A stretch of DNA of 64,000 bases from Hansfordia pulvinata (Eukaryota > Ascomycota > Sordariomycetes > Xylariales). The notes under the pieces are model-generated. The model ran no database searches and was not told where the DNA came from. It saw only the letters and a program-made list of their open reading frames with translations. Position numbers and translations under genes: made by a program. Shown here in pieces: positions 24,106 to 35,497 of this stretch; within the stretch, counting starts at the first letter, position 1; each line of letters opens with the position of its first letter. The stretch lies in contig BJKQ01000002.1 in the NCBI GenBank assembly GCA_006538405.1, positions 1,364,001 to 1,428,000 of the forward strand. Direction: 5' to 3'.

Positions 24106-24790
24106 CTACTGCTTCACCCTCGGCGAGAGCTGGACCGGGAGCGGGGGCAGCGCCGTGGTCAGCGTGTCGCGGGTGTCGGCCTCGAAGGAGGCGCCGTCGT
24201 CGCCCCCCGGGGCGAAGCAGACGTCAAAGTCGCGGTAGAGCCGGGCGAGGGCCGAGCGGATCTCCATCATCGCCAGGCTCCTCCCCACGCAGACGTGGTT
24301 TCCTATAGACACAAGAGAAATGTCAGCTTCGATATAAATATATATATATATGTATGTATGTTTGAATCCCCCTATTTTGAAAATCCCGACATGGAAAAAA
24401 CAGACTGGAAAGACAAGAAGAAAAAAACTAAAAACTCACCGAGACCCCAGACGAGATAGGGCGACCCGTCGGTGCCCAGCTCGGCCCTGCGCTCGCCCCA
24501 GCGCTCGGGCACAAAGTCGGCGGCGAGGGCGCCCCACCAGCGGGGGTCGGTCTGGACGCGCTGGGCGGGGACGAAGACGTTGACGCCGCCGGGGACGCGG
24601 ACCTCGTCGACCATGAGGCCCCCCGGGGGCGTCGTCCGGGACATGGGGTTGGTCAGCATGGGCGGGCGCAGGCGGAGGACTTCGTGGATGACGTCGTCGA
24701 GGTAGGCGACCGTCTTGACTGCGGCGTAGCTGTCCATCCAGCAGCAGGGCTTGCTGTCCTTGTCCTTGCTGCTGTCCTCCCCGTCTTCCC

Positions 24791-24821
<31 letters not shown>

Positions 24822-26354
24822 TGATGATGACAACGGCCCCCGAGGACCTCGTCGAGCTCGGACTGCAGCTTGCGGGCGACGTGCGGGTGGCGGCACAGCA
24901 GGTAGACGGCGTTGGCGATGGCGGTGGCGGTGGTCTCGCTGCCGGCGGTGATGACGAGGCGCGAGTCCTCGTGCAGGGCGGCGGCGGTCGGGGCGGCGGC
25001 CGGGTCGCGCTCGACGTACGCCTTGAGCAGCCACGACATGACGTCCGAGGGTCTGCTTCTCGTCGTCCTCCTCCTCCCTTTCTCCCCCGTCTTCTCCCCC
25101 GCCGAAGAGGGTTCCCCCGCCTCCTCCTCCTCCTCCCACCGCCGGAACTTGTCGCGCACCTCGGCCTCGCACATGCCCAAAAAGTCGGCGAACCCGGGCA
25201 TCCCCCACCGCGCCAGCCACCCGCCACCACCACCACCACCGCCGCCGCCGCCGACGTACTTGAGGGCGCCCAGGAGCCAGGGCACGTGCATCAGCGCGCC
25301 CAGCGTCCGCAGGTGCGCGTACGTCGCCGTCAGCGCCGCGCCCGGCGCCCCGCGCGCCACGCACCCAAACTCCCGCCCGAACCCGACGTCCCCATCACGT
25401 CGAACGCCAGCAGCCTCGCCGCCATCGTCATGTCCACCACCACCACGACAGCACCGCCGTGATGATGGTGGTGGTGACCACCGACCAGATGAAAAGAGGA
25501 GGCCCAGGCGTCCACCCGCGCCGACACGCGCGGCGCGTAGCTCCCGCCGACCTCGCGCGCCGCCAGCGCCCGGTCCCAGGCCCGCCGCCGCCGCCGGTGC
25601 GCCTCCCCGTCCCGCACCATCGACACGTTGACCCGCCGGTGGTCGCTGTCCGCCTGCGCGAACCACGTCGACTTGCCGCACGCCGCCCCCGGCCCGTAGA
25701 TCAGCGGCACCGCCGACGCCCGCGTGATGCTCAGCTCGCGGGGGCCTGGTAATTTTTTTCGGGTAGGTATGTATGTCAGTGGATATAGATTCTGTGGCGC
25801 CCTTTGTTCTCAGAGAGAAGGAGACAGAAAGAGAACAATGATAATGATAAAAAAAACCAACTCACCCAATCGCACAAAGTCGCCATGCTCATCGTGCAGC
25901 CGCGCCACCTCTCGGTGGAACTTGCCCTCGCGTGACGCCAGCCACACGGCGTAGAACCGCGACACCCCCGCGCCCCGCGGGCCCGGGAACCCCCGGACCC
26001 GGTGGAACAGCACCCGGTACGCCGCCATGCTCGACAGCAGGCCCCCGCCGACGCCCGCGCCCGCCAGCAGCGTCTTGCCCCCCGCCGCCGCTGCCGCCGC
26101 CGCCGCACCTAGAAGAGAAGAGGAGGAGGACGAGGAGGAGGACGAGGAGAAGAAGACGTAGAAGGCCGACAGCGCCGACGCGCCGATGCCCAGGAGCAGG
26201 CAGCCCAGGTACTCGTCGACGGGAAACCAGATCAGGAACGACAGGTGCAGGAGGACGCCCGCCAAGGCCGACGCGGCGGCGAGGCCGGCGGGGCCCAGTT
26301 CCCCAGGGCCGATGGGGCCTGGCTCAGTGTTGTCAGTAGTAGTTGTAGGTGCAT
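24106..26354 (-). CDS. Cytochrome P450 monooxygenase, with two or three frame breaks
   Basis: Membrane-anchored heme monooxygenase, probably ER. Exons end at 25866 (GTGAGT), run 25745-24440, then 24302-24106. An N-terminal hydrophobic part (ASALAGVLLHLSFLIW; GCLLLGIGASALS) precedes FPGPRG. Then come VRLGPRELSIT, the I-helix ITAGSETTATA, EVLRLRPP (ExxR), FVPERW and the heme loop VWGLGNHVCVGRSLA, split by the last intron. The frame is lost at a C4 run on + (25390-25393; between AFDVMG and DVGFGREFG) and at 24837-24841 (between LDEVLGG and the Ser tract); each fits one lost base. The N-terminal frame has no ATG. An ATG at 26354 in the adjacent frame would connect through a third such loss, so the start is tentative. 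Long Ser, His, Val and Gly runs interrupt the chain. The heme loop has His where Arg is usual. The substrate cannot be told. Confidence 0.82.
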
Positions 26355-26571
26355 CTCGAGACTTGTTGGGTGGACTCCCGCGGAGAGGGAGAGGGGGAGG
26401 TAGAGGGAGTGGGAGAGGGAGGGGGGGGAAAAAAGGGGGAAGCTTCCTCGACGCGGGCGTGCTCACGGATATCTATCTGTCTGTTTGTCTGTCTGTCTAT
26501 CGAACAGCAAGTAAGAGAACGAATGAGACTGCCGCTCCAACCACAGCCCCTCTCCTCTCCTCCGGTAGCAC

Positions 26572-26602
<31 letters not shown>

Positions 26603-28853
26603 GCCGATGAACCTGGATACCGCGCGAGATGCCCCTTCCGACAGTCACATTACTACTCGGCCCCCCGGTTGTCCAGCTCATGCTCCCAACCAACACGCAG
26701 AACTGTGATAAAATAATACGGGTACAAGTACTTACTTTACCATCTTCACGCCCCCCCCCCCTCTGGTGCGACTCTCATCAGTGCCGAGTCGCGTCTGTGC
26801 GCAGTGCGAGTTGGATATAGGACGGCCCACTTGCCGTGGCAATCACGCAGGGATGCCAAATGCGCAGCCTCGACGATCCTCCACCAGAAGTACGGGTATT
26901 GCGCTCAGCGCAGCTCCGAGTCCCTGCGCGAGTACTCGTCAGCTCACGATATCGCAAGTGTCAGATTGGCCGGGACCTCAGCGTCCCCATCTTCCCTTTC
27001 CGCCCAAAGGTGACATCCGAGTCTCTAGGGGAGGTGCAACCTCCCATATCACATTGTAGCATCCGAAAGCAGCCGCCTGCGAAGCTCGTGGTAGTAGTGG
27101 TGACGACTTGTACTCCTAAGGCGGCGGCCGACCGGGGAGAAGACACAATGTTGGTCCGGCGAATGGGCGGACCCCTCCCCTTCTCCTCCCCCGGCAGCCG
27201 GGGCTTTGACTGGGGGCAAACGAACCAGAGAGAGAGAGAGAGCCCCATCGCACCCACATGGAGCTTGCATATGGCGGCGGCAGCCTGCCCAATCACGGCC
27301 CCGGCAGTTGGGCAGGGCGAATCTCACAGAGCTCTCTTCTCTCTGGTGGCGGTCTGGAACCCGATCTGACTACCACGCCCGGCCAACGTGGAGAATCGTC
27401 CCGAGTACGAGTACTCGTAGCCGCAGGAGGAGGAGGAGACCTCATGGACCGATTTCCATGTAACTCGGCATGGCACAACCTGCATGAGTAGAGCAGAGCA
27501 GCAGGACTCTCTCTCTCTCTCTCTCTCTTTCTCGCAAGGCGGCCAGAGAGGGCCAGCAGCATATGAACAGTGCCGGAACCGGGTTAGCCCAGGGACTTGT
27601 TTGGCACCAACATCACATGCGGAGTAGATCGTTGGCTGGTTGATACTCGTATACTCAGTCGCCTGGTAGTAATGGTAAGAGTGGCAGGCAAGACGACGCA
27701 TGCGAGTGCGAGTACTCGTGGTGCCCACCCGCGAACCCCAGGGCGAAAAAAAACCAAAAAACCAGCCCGCTAGCACGTTGTCAGTCTGGGTCCATGCCTG
27801 CACTTTCGTATGCTGGCCAACACAGAGAAGCCGGGGGGTGAGTGAGGGTGGTGGGAGGGGTCTTGGCTTCGTCTCACGGTGCTGACGAGCGGGGACGAGA
27901 AAGATGGGGGAACAGCGCGAGCAAAAGCTACAGCTACGTATGCTCGTTGTCGGTGTACTCGTGGCCAAGACGGAGAAGATTGCTGCAAGTTATTTCGAGT
28001 ACGTACGTCTGTTGGTTGCGAGAGCGAGGCGCCGGGGCTGAAGCACCACGGAAGGAAAGGCGCCCCACGACGATCCGGGCCGAGTGGAGTGTCCCTAACC
28101 CGTATGCGAGTATCCTGTCAGCTCGGCCAACAGGGCTTTGCGAACGATGAACAGAGAGGGGGGGTGTGGCCGTCGGGTGTAGGTGATTCCAACCGCTTCT
28201 TTCGCGTGGTAGCTTACGGCCGAGTGGAGGTGCACACATTGCATCCAGCAGCTACGCCAGTACGAGTATCTGTGTTGGCTACAATGTTATGAGTGTCAGA
28301 TGCTAACTTAAGCATACGAGTAGAGGAGAGGAAAGGGGAGAGTGTGTGTGAGACGCACGAAACAGGTGGCCAACCGCCACGAATGCCACTTGTTGGTCCT
28401 GGATCTGCCGCTTTTTCGATCGAGAACCCTGATTACCTAACCCGGGGCGGGCAGGTGTGCGGTGGCACTGGGTACGAGTACGTCAGATGCATCAAAAACC
28501 TGCGTACGAGTTGCTGTCGCACGTGTAAGCTGAGGTGGTGTGCGTAGGTGAAGTAGGTAGCCATAAGTCATAAGTCATACAATGCATTGATGAAGCAGGA
28601 AAGCAAACGACACACCGGAGTGATGACCTCACAAAAGGCAAAACGGCTGCCACTGCGACAGAAACGGGGACCACCAGTTCCGTACAAAACTGTGCAGACA
28701 CCGTGAATGCGCCCTGGCCCGGCCCCGCGATTCGCCAGCAAGGAATCATGGACGGAAGGAACACTGGAGACGGAAACACAACAGACAGGCAGAGTGGCAG
28801 ACAGGCAGGGACGGCCTCACTGGATCGAGCTCCATCCAATCCACGCCCACTGA
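26355..28853. promoter_or_regulatory. Divergent intergenic region between P450 and APP1
   Basis: About 2.5 kb without a convincing gene. It holds the upstream regions of both flanking genes, the inverted tetranucleotide arrays, a CT array at about 27508-27528, and about ten GTACTCG/TACGAGTA-type motifs, several palindromic (26929, 27403, 27641, 27708, 28470). Short open frames show no family features. Confidence 0.5.
26471..26602. repeat. Inverted pair of TCTG/CAGA arrays
   Basis: A TCTG/TCTA array at 26471-26501 and its complementary CAGA array at 26571-26602 face each other across about 70 bases, just upstream of the P450 gene. They could pair as a long stem. Confidence 0.85.
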
Positions 28854-31848
28854 TCGCCGCCGCGGCATTCGTCGCCTCTGCCAACGCCATCGCTCGCCGC
28901 CCTTCCCATCTCACCACGCTCCGGCTCCGGCTCTGCGGACTGCGCGACGACGACAGCACCACCGAGACATTCTCCCACGCCAGACAGCCCAGCTGCCAGC
29001 CTCCCGACCCGCCAAGCTGGCTCCCCCCGCCGGCTCGTCGTCGCCCCGCGCGGTCCCGGACATCCTCGGCACAAGCAGAGCCTCGTCGCCTACCTCTTCC
29101 CCGCGTCCACGACCGATACCGCGAGCGCCTCATCGGCTTCCACCTCGACACCTCCCCTACTACAAGCACCGCGCCCAGTCCCGCATCTACCGCTTCCTGC
29201 TCCACCGCCAGCGCCGCCGCCGCGACCAGTCCCGCCTCGTCGACCAAGCCCGCCGCCTGCTGCTCGGCGCCCCGCCCCCCGCGCCTGCGCCCGCCTCCGC
29301 CTCCGCCTCCGCCGACAAGCACAAGCACAAGAATGCGCCCCAGCTGACCCGCCCCGCCATGTCTTCCGCCCAGGGCTACGGCTACGGCCCGGGGGGCGGC
29401 CTCGCCAGCCCGGCCCCCGCGAGCCCGGCGCCCGCCGCCGCAGGCTCGCCGAGATGGCCAGCAACGTCTACCGCGCCAGCGCCGCCGCCGCCAGCGAGAT
29501 CCGCGAGTCCTACAACCAGTCGCGCGCACCGGACATGGACTCCCCCGAGCTCTCCCGCACCACCATCCCCGGCTCCTTCCCCGACGTCGCCATCGTCAGC
29601 CGCGGCCACGAGCAGATGGTCCTCTTCCCCTCCTACGCCAAGCGGCACGTGCGCAACCAGGACAGCCGGCGCTTCGACGCAGGCCCCGGCCCCGGCGGCG
29701 GCGGCGCTGACGCCCAGGGAGCAGGAGGCGGCCCCGCGAACGAGCAGGACTACTGGCAGCAGGAGTGGGCGCGCCACGAGGACGAGAAGGCCGTGGTCGA
29801 CATTGACGTGCGCGGCTGGATCTACAACCCCCACAGGGGCGCCATCACGCGCCGCAACCGCATGCTGATCGGCCTGGCGCGCCAGCTCAGCGGGATCCCC
29901 GCCCCGGCACGCAGCAGCAGAACGCGGCGGCCGACCCTTACGGCCCCACGACCCACCAGCAGCGCGAGGCGGAGCGCGAGCAGCAGAGCATCGCCCGCCA
30001 GGCCCGCGAGATCGAGAAGCGGGGCCAGGTCGAGGAGGAGACCGCCGAGAAGGGCGGGTACAGCGAGGCCCCCGACGGCCGCGGCTACGAGAGCGACACC
30101 GGGCGGCCACGCGGCGGCTGGCAGACCCCGCCGCCCGCGCCCGCCAGCCCGGCGCCGCCCTCGCGGACCAATACGGCCGGCGGCTCCGAGCTGAGCGACG
30201 CCGAGCTGGCCGTCGCCAACGCCAACCTGATGGCGCGCCTCGCCCCCTTCTTGACGACGCCCCTGGTCCAGGCCCCCATGACGCTGTTCTTCTACAACGA
30301 CACGCAGTCGCAGTCCCGCACCGTCATGACCGACGACTCCGGGCACTTTGGGATCCGCGCCGCCCTGGACTTCGTCCCGACCCACGTGCGCGTCCTGGCA
30401 AGCGAGGGCCTGTCGTGCACCGAGCCGATCCAGGTCATCGAGCCCTCGGCGTCAGCATGATCAGCGACATTGACGACACGATCAAGCGCTCCAACATTGC
30501 CATGGGCGCCAAGGAGATCTTCCGCAACACCTTCATCCGCGACTTGAAGGGCATGACGGTGGGCGGCGTCCGGGAGCTGTACTCGTCCCTGCACGACATG
30601 GGCGTCAAGATCCATTACTGCTCAAACAGCCCCTGGCAGCTGTACCCCGTCCTGGCCACCTTCTTCAAGATGGCCGGCCTGCCGCCCGGGTCTCTCCACT
30701 TGAAGCAGTACACGGGCATGCTCCAGGGCATCTTCGAACCCGTCGCCGAGAGGAAGAAGGGGACCCTGGAGAGAATTATGCGGGACTTCCCAGAGAGGAG
30801 GTTCCTTCTCGTCGGCGACAGCGGCGAGGCCGACCTCGAGGTCTACACGGAGCTGGCCGTTGCTCACCCCAAGCGGATCATAGCCATTTTCATCCGGGAC
30901 GTCACCACCCCCGAGTCGTCGCGGCAATTTTTCGACGCCGACTACGAGTCCGCGGCGCCCGCCATCGGCTTACGGCAGGGCCTCAAGAACACCCTCGACG
31001 GTATTGTGCCTGCTTTGCCTCCTCGCCGCGGGGCAGCTGCGGTGCCCCAGGAGGCTTCCCCTGCGGCCGCGGAAGAGGATCTCATCGACCTGTCCGAAGA
31101 GCCGCCGTCAAGCAAGACCAGCTCGTCCGACAAGGCCAGCAGCGCCGTGGCCAGGAAGCCACCGCCTCGCCCCGTCAAGCCTGCCGCCCTCAAAGGCTCC
31201 TCCTCGTCTTCATCCTTGACCGGCAGCACTGGCGCCGGCTCGGCAGAGTCGAAGAGGGCGCCGCCGCCGCCACAACCCCGCCGGACAACCCCGTCCAGCG
31301 CAGCGTCCAAGGCCGCGTCTGACCACCCGCTCACGCGAGTGCAGACCCCGTCCTCGGCGCAATCGCCAACCTTGCCGCTGAGACCGGCGGACAGTGACGC
31401 GCCGCGGCCGCCGCCCTACACCCGAACCGCCAGCAGCAACCCCAAGATCCTGCCGCCACCGCCCCAGCCGCCGCCGCCGCGGCGGATGGGGGCGAGGACG
31501 CCGTCCAGCATCAGGAGCCGCAGCCCGCAGTCTCTCGCGGCCCCCAGCCGCCGCCGCACGGGGGACACCGACGGCGGCGGCGGTGGCGGCGGCGGCGAGC
31601 CGGACTGCGCGTCCGACATGTCCCGGCGGTCGACGCCCGCCACGAGCCGGCCGCAGACCCCAAACACCACGCGGCGGGTCGAGCTGTGGCAGCGCCGGCT
31701 GCAGCGGGCGCAGGAGACCCTGGACCAGCGCGGCGTCGTGCTGTACACCTGGCGGCACGGCGACGACATCAGGGAGGAGGCGACGGGGATCGTGCGGGAG
31801 CAGCTCCGCAAGCTCGGGACCGCGCCGGAGACGTCGAGGAAAGGTTGA
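28854..31848 (+). CDS. APP1: APP1-type phosphatidate phosphatase, with five frame breaks
   Basis: Mg-dependent phosphatase that converts phosphatidate to diacylglycerol at actin patches and endocytic membranes. The catalytic part (SDIDDTIKRSNI, a DxDxT motif; HYCSNSPWQLYPVL; LLVGDSGEADLEVY) lies at 30450-30960. A Pro/Ser-rich tail with PxxP stretches follows, then a conserved C-terminal helix (VELWQRRLQRAQETLDQRG) to the stop at 31848. Upstream, conserved-looking segments lie successively in different frames: KQSLVAYLF, then RVHDRYRERLIGFHLD, then YYKHRAQSRIYRFLLHRQ, then RRRRLAEMASNVYRAS...VDIDVRGW, then QQQNAAADPYGP...FYNDTQSQSR, then the catalytic domain. Each step is minus one base, at about 29099-29102, 29154-29157, 29391-29440, 29904-29911 and 30446-30449. 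The 5' end is unresolved: 28854 only follows an in-frame stop, and MSSAQGYGYGPGG at 29359 is another possible start. Confidence 0.85.
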
Positions 31849-32404
31849 ACTGGACGGAGAAGGAGGAGGCAGTGCTGTGGACTCCCTTTTGGAAAGATTA
31901 CGATGGCGACTGTGCATCACAATACCCCCCACCCCCCTGCTTAGAGTCCATTGCCCACGATGACGCTTTCATCGAGTGATGGATATAATTATCTACAGAT
32001 TCATCGGAGGCGTCGAATCAGACTTGCGTATATTTCCCAGTGCCTGCGCCCATGTCTTTAACGTTGCATGCCCGTTTTGTGTATAAAACCACGTGGGATT
32101 ACCAGGCTTCAATACTCTTAAAAGTGAATGACGTCGATGCGAGTGTACAGGCACAGATAGGGTAAAATAATAAGCACAGACAATGCCAGAATAGACCTAT
32201 CACCGAGTGACGACTGTTGCGAAACGACGACTTCATCGGGCAAACTACAGTGATCGATCAGGTCCATTCGCACGCGGACAGTGCATGTACACGCGGGACA
32301 GTGGTGCATGTACAGATTGTGGCTTTTCATTATTACCGAGCGCGATGCCTTCCTTTTATTCATCTAAGCAGAGAGGCATCGTTGGAAGGTTTTTGTTTGG
32401 TCTT
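31849..32404. other. Convergent intergenic spacer
   Basis: Spacer between the APP1 (+) and DRS1 (-) ends; AT-richer at 31970-32180, consistent with two 3' UTRs. No gene seen. Confidence 0.65.
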
Positions 32405-34804
32405 TCACCTCCTCTTCCCCTTGGGCGGCCCGCCCTTCTTCGACTTGGACTTGTCCGACTTGAAGTTGAGGACGGCGCCCTTGCCGGCCCTCTCGGCGGA
32501 GCCCTTCTTCCAGGCGCGGCCGTCGGTGCGGTCCGTCTTGGAGTCGAGCTTCTTCTTGTCCTTGCCGCTGAGCTTGCCGCTGTTCTTGCCCTTGAGCTTC
32601 TCCTTGAGGGCTTCCTTGCCGTTGAGGGCGGCGCGGCCGGCGTCGCGGGCCTTCTGCTTGTCGTCCTGGGTCTCGAACCAGGTGCGCTTGGGGCGGGCCT
32701 TGATCTCGTCCTCGTGGACGACCATGTTCTCGCCCTTCTTGATCTGCATCTCGGCCTGGGCCATCTGCCGCTCCTCGGCCTCCTCGCGCATGATGGCCTT
32801 GATGTCGTCCTCCATGGCGTCGATGCGCGCCTGGATCCGGTCCGGCTCCTCGGGCTCGATCGCCAGGCCCGTGATCTTGCTGCCCTGGGACTTGCCCGCC
32901 TTGGCCGCGGCCTTGACGATCTTGCGGTCGTTCTCGGCCGCCAGCGTGACCGCCACGCCCGACCGGCCCGCGCGCGCCGTGCGCCCGATGCGGTGGATGT
33001 AGATCTCGAGGGACTGGGGGACCTCGTAGTTGATGACGGTGTCGACGCCCTTGATGTCGAGGCCGCGGGAGGCGACGTCGGTGGCCAGCAGGAACGAGAC
33101 GCGGCCGTCGCGGAAGTCCTCGACGCTGGTGATGCGCTGCAGCTGCTTCATGCTGCCGTGCAGCTCGGCACACGACAGGCCGAAGATGCCGAAGATGACG
33201 CGCGCCAGGTGGGCGTCCTTCTTCTGGCGGAAGAAGATGATGACGCGCTCGGTGCGCATGGTCTGGCAGATGTGCACGAGGTAGCCCATGCGCTTCTCGA
33301 CGCGGTTCGGCCGCAGCCGCACAAACTGCTGCTCCAGCTTGTCGACCGTCTTCTTCTTGGCGTCGACCAGCAGGCGCACGGGGCGGTTGAGCCCGACGCG
33401 GATCAGCTGGTCGACCGACGACGTCATGGTCGCCGAGAAGAGCATCGTCTGCCGCGACTTGGGCAGCGTCGTCAGGATCTCGTTGAGCTCGTCCGCGAAC
33501 CCGTCCTCGAGCATCCGGTCCGCCTCGTCCAGCACCAGGATCTCCACCGTGTCCACGTTGAAGCTGGCCGTGTTGCGCATGTGGTCGATGAAGCGGCCCG
33601 GCGTGGCGATGATGACGTCGGGCCGCAGGCGCAGCTCGGCCTCCTGCGCCTTGAGGCTGAGCCCTCCGACCGCCAGGCAGAACTTGATGTCCGTCCGCGA
33701 CGCCAGCCGGGTCGCCACCGCGTGGCACTGCATCGCCAGCTCGCGCGTCGGCGCCATGATGACCACCCGGCTGGCCGCCACCTTCTTCGGCCGGTACAGC
33801 AGCCGCTCCAGGATCGGCACCACGAACGCCGCCGTCTTGCCCGACCCCGTCACCGCCCCGCCCACCACGTCCTTGCCCTCCAGCGCGATCGGTATCGTCT
33901 TGGCCTGGATCGGCGTCGGGTTGTTGAACCCCACCGACGTCAGCCCCATCAGGATCGGCCGCGACAGGTGCATGTGCTGGAACGTCGACTTGCCCTGCTT
34001 GCCCCCCGCCTGCTGCTGCTGTGTCTTGTCCTCGGGCGCGAAGAACGCATCCCGCTTGGCCGCCTCCTCGGCGTCCTCCTCGTCGCTCACGTCCGAGTCC
34101 GAGCCCTCGTCGTCCGGGTGGTCCACCTGGCTAGCGACCGATTCATCGTCGTCGTCGTCGTCGTCTGCACCGGAGTTGTCCTCGTCCATGTCGGAGCCGT
34201 CCGCCTCACCCTCGCTGCCATCATCTTTTTCATCGTCATCTTCCGCCGGGACGCCCATGCCGAAGCCGTCTTCGGCCAGCACCTCGTCGTCCATGTCGTC
34301 CAGGTCGAGGTCGGCGTCCGCGTTGTCTTCCGCGTCATCCGCCTCCGCCTCCGCCTCCGCCTCATCTTCTCCCTCGGCGTCGGCCGACTTGCCCTGCTTC
34401 TTCTTCTTCTTCTTCTCGAGCTTCTCGAGGCGCCGCCGTATTATCTCGTCGAGGTCGACCTCCTTCTGGGCGGGGGCGAAGGCGCCCTTCTTGGCGCCGT
34501 CGAAGCCCCATTCCTCGAGGTCGCCGACGCCGAAGCCCGCGGCCGTGTCCGGGGCGAACTCGAAGTCCGGGTCAAAGGTGCCGTCGTCCTCGCCCTTCTC
34601 GGTCCATACGGCCTCGGCGTCGTCGCCCTCGCCGTCGTCCTGGGCGGCGGCGGCGGCGGAGCCCTTCTTGGAGCGCTTGCCGTCGCCCTTCTTAGTCTTC
34701 TTCTTGGCGGGCTTGGGCTCGGCAGGCAGCTCGGCGTCCTCGTCCGGGATGTCCTCGTTGTCGGAGATTGTGTAGATCAGGTCATCGTCGGCCTTGCGCT
34801 TCAT
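32405..34804 (-). CDS. DRS1: DEAD-box ATP-dependent RNA helicase DRS1 (DDX27-like)
   Basis: Nucleolar RNA helicase of 60S ribosomal-subunit assembly. A single uninterrupted exon of 799 codons from the ATG at 34804 (MKRKADDDL); an in-frame extension to 34969 is probably 5' UTR. All DEAD-box motifs are visible: Q motif (GFNNPTPIQ), I (AVTGSGKT), Ia (PTRELA), Ib (TPGR), II (DEAD), III (SAT), IV (IIFFRQ), V ([10 protein letters not shown]) and VI ([11 protein letters not shown]). The first 300 residues are acidic with Lys-rich nuclear/nucleolar-type signals. The C-terminal tail is Lys-rich (GGPPKGKRR end). [17 protein letters not shown] after the core and [11 protein letters not shown] are typical of DRS1 orthologues. 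The opposite strand is open over its full length but is a codon-bias shadow. Confidence 0.96.
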   Translation of the reverse strand: MKRKADDDLIYTISDNEDIPDEDAELPAEPKPAKKKTKKGDGKRSKKGSAAAAAQDDGEGDDAEAVWTEKGEDDGTFDPDFEFAPDTAAGFGVGDLEEWGFDGAKKGAFAPAQKEVDLDEIIRRRLEKLEKKKKKKQGKSADAEGEDEAEAEAEADDAEDNADADLDLDDMDDEVLAEDGFGMGVPAEDDDEKDDGSEGEADGSDMDEDNSGADDDDDDDESVASQVDHPDDEGSDSDVSDEEDAEEAAKRDAFFAPEDKTQQQQAGGKQGKSTFQHMHLSRPILMGLTSVGFNNPTPIQAKTIPIALEGKDVVGGAVTGSGKTAAFVVPILERLLYRPKKVAASRVVIMAPTRELAMQCHAVATRLASRTDIKFCLAVGGLSLKAQEAELRLRPDVIIATPGRFIDHMRNTASFNVDTVEILVLDEADRMLEDGFADELNEILTTLPKSRQTMLFSATMTSSVDQLIRVGLNRPVRLLVDAKKKTVDKLEQQFVRLRPNRVEKRMGYLVHICQTMRTERVIIFFRQKKDAHLARVIFGIFGLSCAELHGSMKQLQRITSVEDFRDGRVSFLLATDVASRGLDIKGVDTVINYEVPQSLEIYIHRIGRTARAGRSGVAVTLAAENDRKIVKAAAKAGKSQGSKITGLAIEPEEPDRIQARIDAMEDDIKAIMREEAEERQMAQAEMQIKKGENMVVHEDEIKARPKRTWFETQDDKQKARDAGRAALNGKEALKEKLKGKNSGKLSGKDKKKLDSKTDRTDGRAWKKGSAERAGKGAVLNFKSDKSKSKKGGPPKGKRR

Positions 34805-35497
34805 GGTGGCTGGGCTGGCTGACGGCGGGGTTCCGCCGTGGGCGCGAGGGGGATATGACGATCGAGATAGATGAGATGGGAAGGGGAAGGGGCCGAAAGC
34901 AGACTGCCGGCTAATTTGTTGCAGGTAATTCTCCGTGGGTTTTATACTACACGGCTCCTGAACAGACAAACAGGTAGGCCGTGGAAGAAGAATGAGGTCG
35001 TGTGGTCGTGTAGGTCGGACCCATGTGGCTCTGCGCCGCTTCGCCTGCCGAGCCAGCCCAAGTCCAATTGCCTGGGTGCGCCAACTTTTTTTATTTTCTG
35101 CCGGGCGGTCAGTGCGATCGGCAGCCGTTGAGTGTGCCCCACATTAGCTCTACATCGAGTACTCGGGCGTGTACGGAGTACGGAGTACTTGCACTCGTAG
35201 GCTGGGTCCTCTTCGTATGTCGTATTCGTACTCCGGAACCAATCGTATCGGCATTACACAACTCCATGCTTCTTCACATCGCCAAACTTCTGCTCTTTCC
35301 ATTCCGCCTCACTTCTTGAGTCTTGGCTTGCAGAGCCTCGTTCCTTCGTTCGAACTTGAAAAATGGCATCCAGGCTTGCTACACTCTGCGGCAGATAGAT
35401 ACATGGGCGTACTTCCTCCACTTTCTTCTCCGTCCCGCGCCGCCATTGCCAACACAGCAGTCAACGCCCCCCCCCCCACTGGGCTCCCCCACCAGCA
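34805..35497. promoter_or_regulatory. DRS1 upstream region and P450 3' spacer
   Basis: 0.7 kb holding the 5' region of DRS1 and the 3' end of the next minus-strand gene. GAGTAC motifs cluster at 35153-35240, including CGAGTACTCG followed by near-repeated GTACGGAGTACGGAGTAC. No gene. Confidence 0.55.

Noticed and set aside
24780..24835. Programmed frameshift site at the P450 CGA/GAC repeat
   Set aside because: No slippery heptamer with a downstream structure; similar breaks in other genes make base loss simpler.
28492..29529. 345-codon minus-strand open frame overlapping APP1
   Set aside because: Gly/Arg-rich shadow; the plus strand here carries conserved APP1-like segments, though split by frame breaks.
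32207..34822. 871-codon plus-strand open frame opposite DRS1
   Set aside because: Complement of a perfect DEAD-box gene; Leu/Arg/His-rich with no motifs.
34805..34969. In-frame N-terminal extension of DRS1
   Set aside because: Unconserved sequence upstream of the typical MKRK start; more likely 5' UTR.
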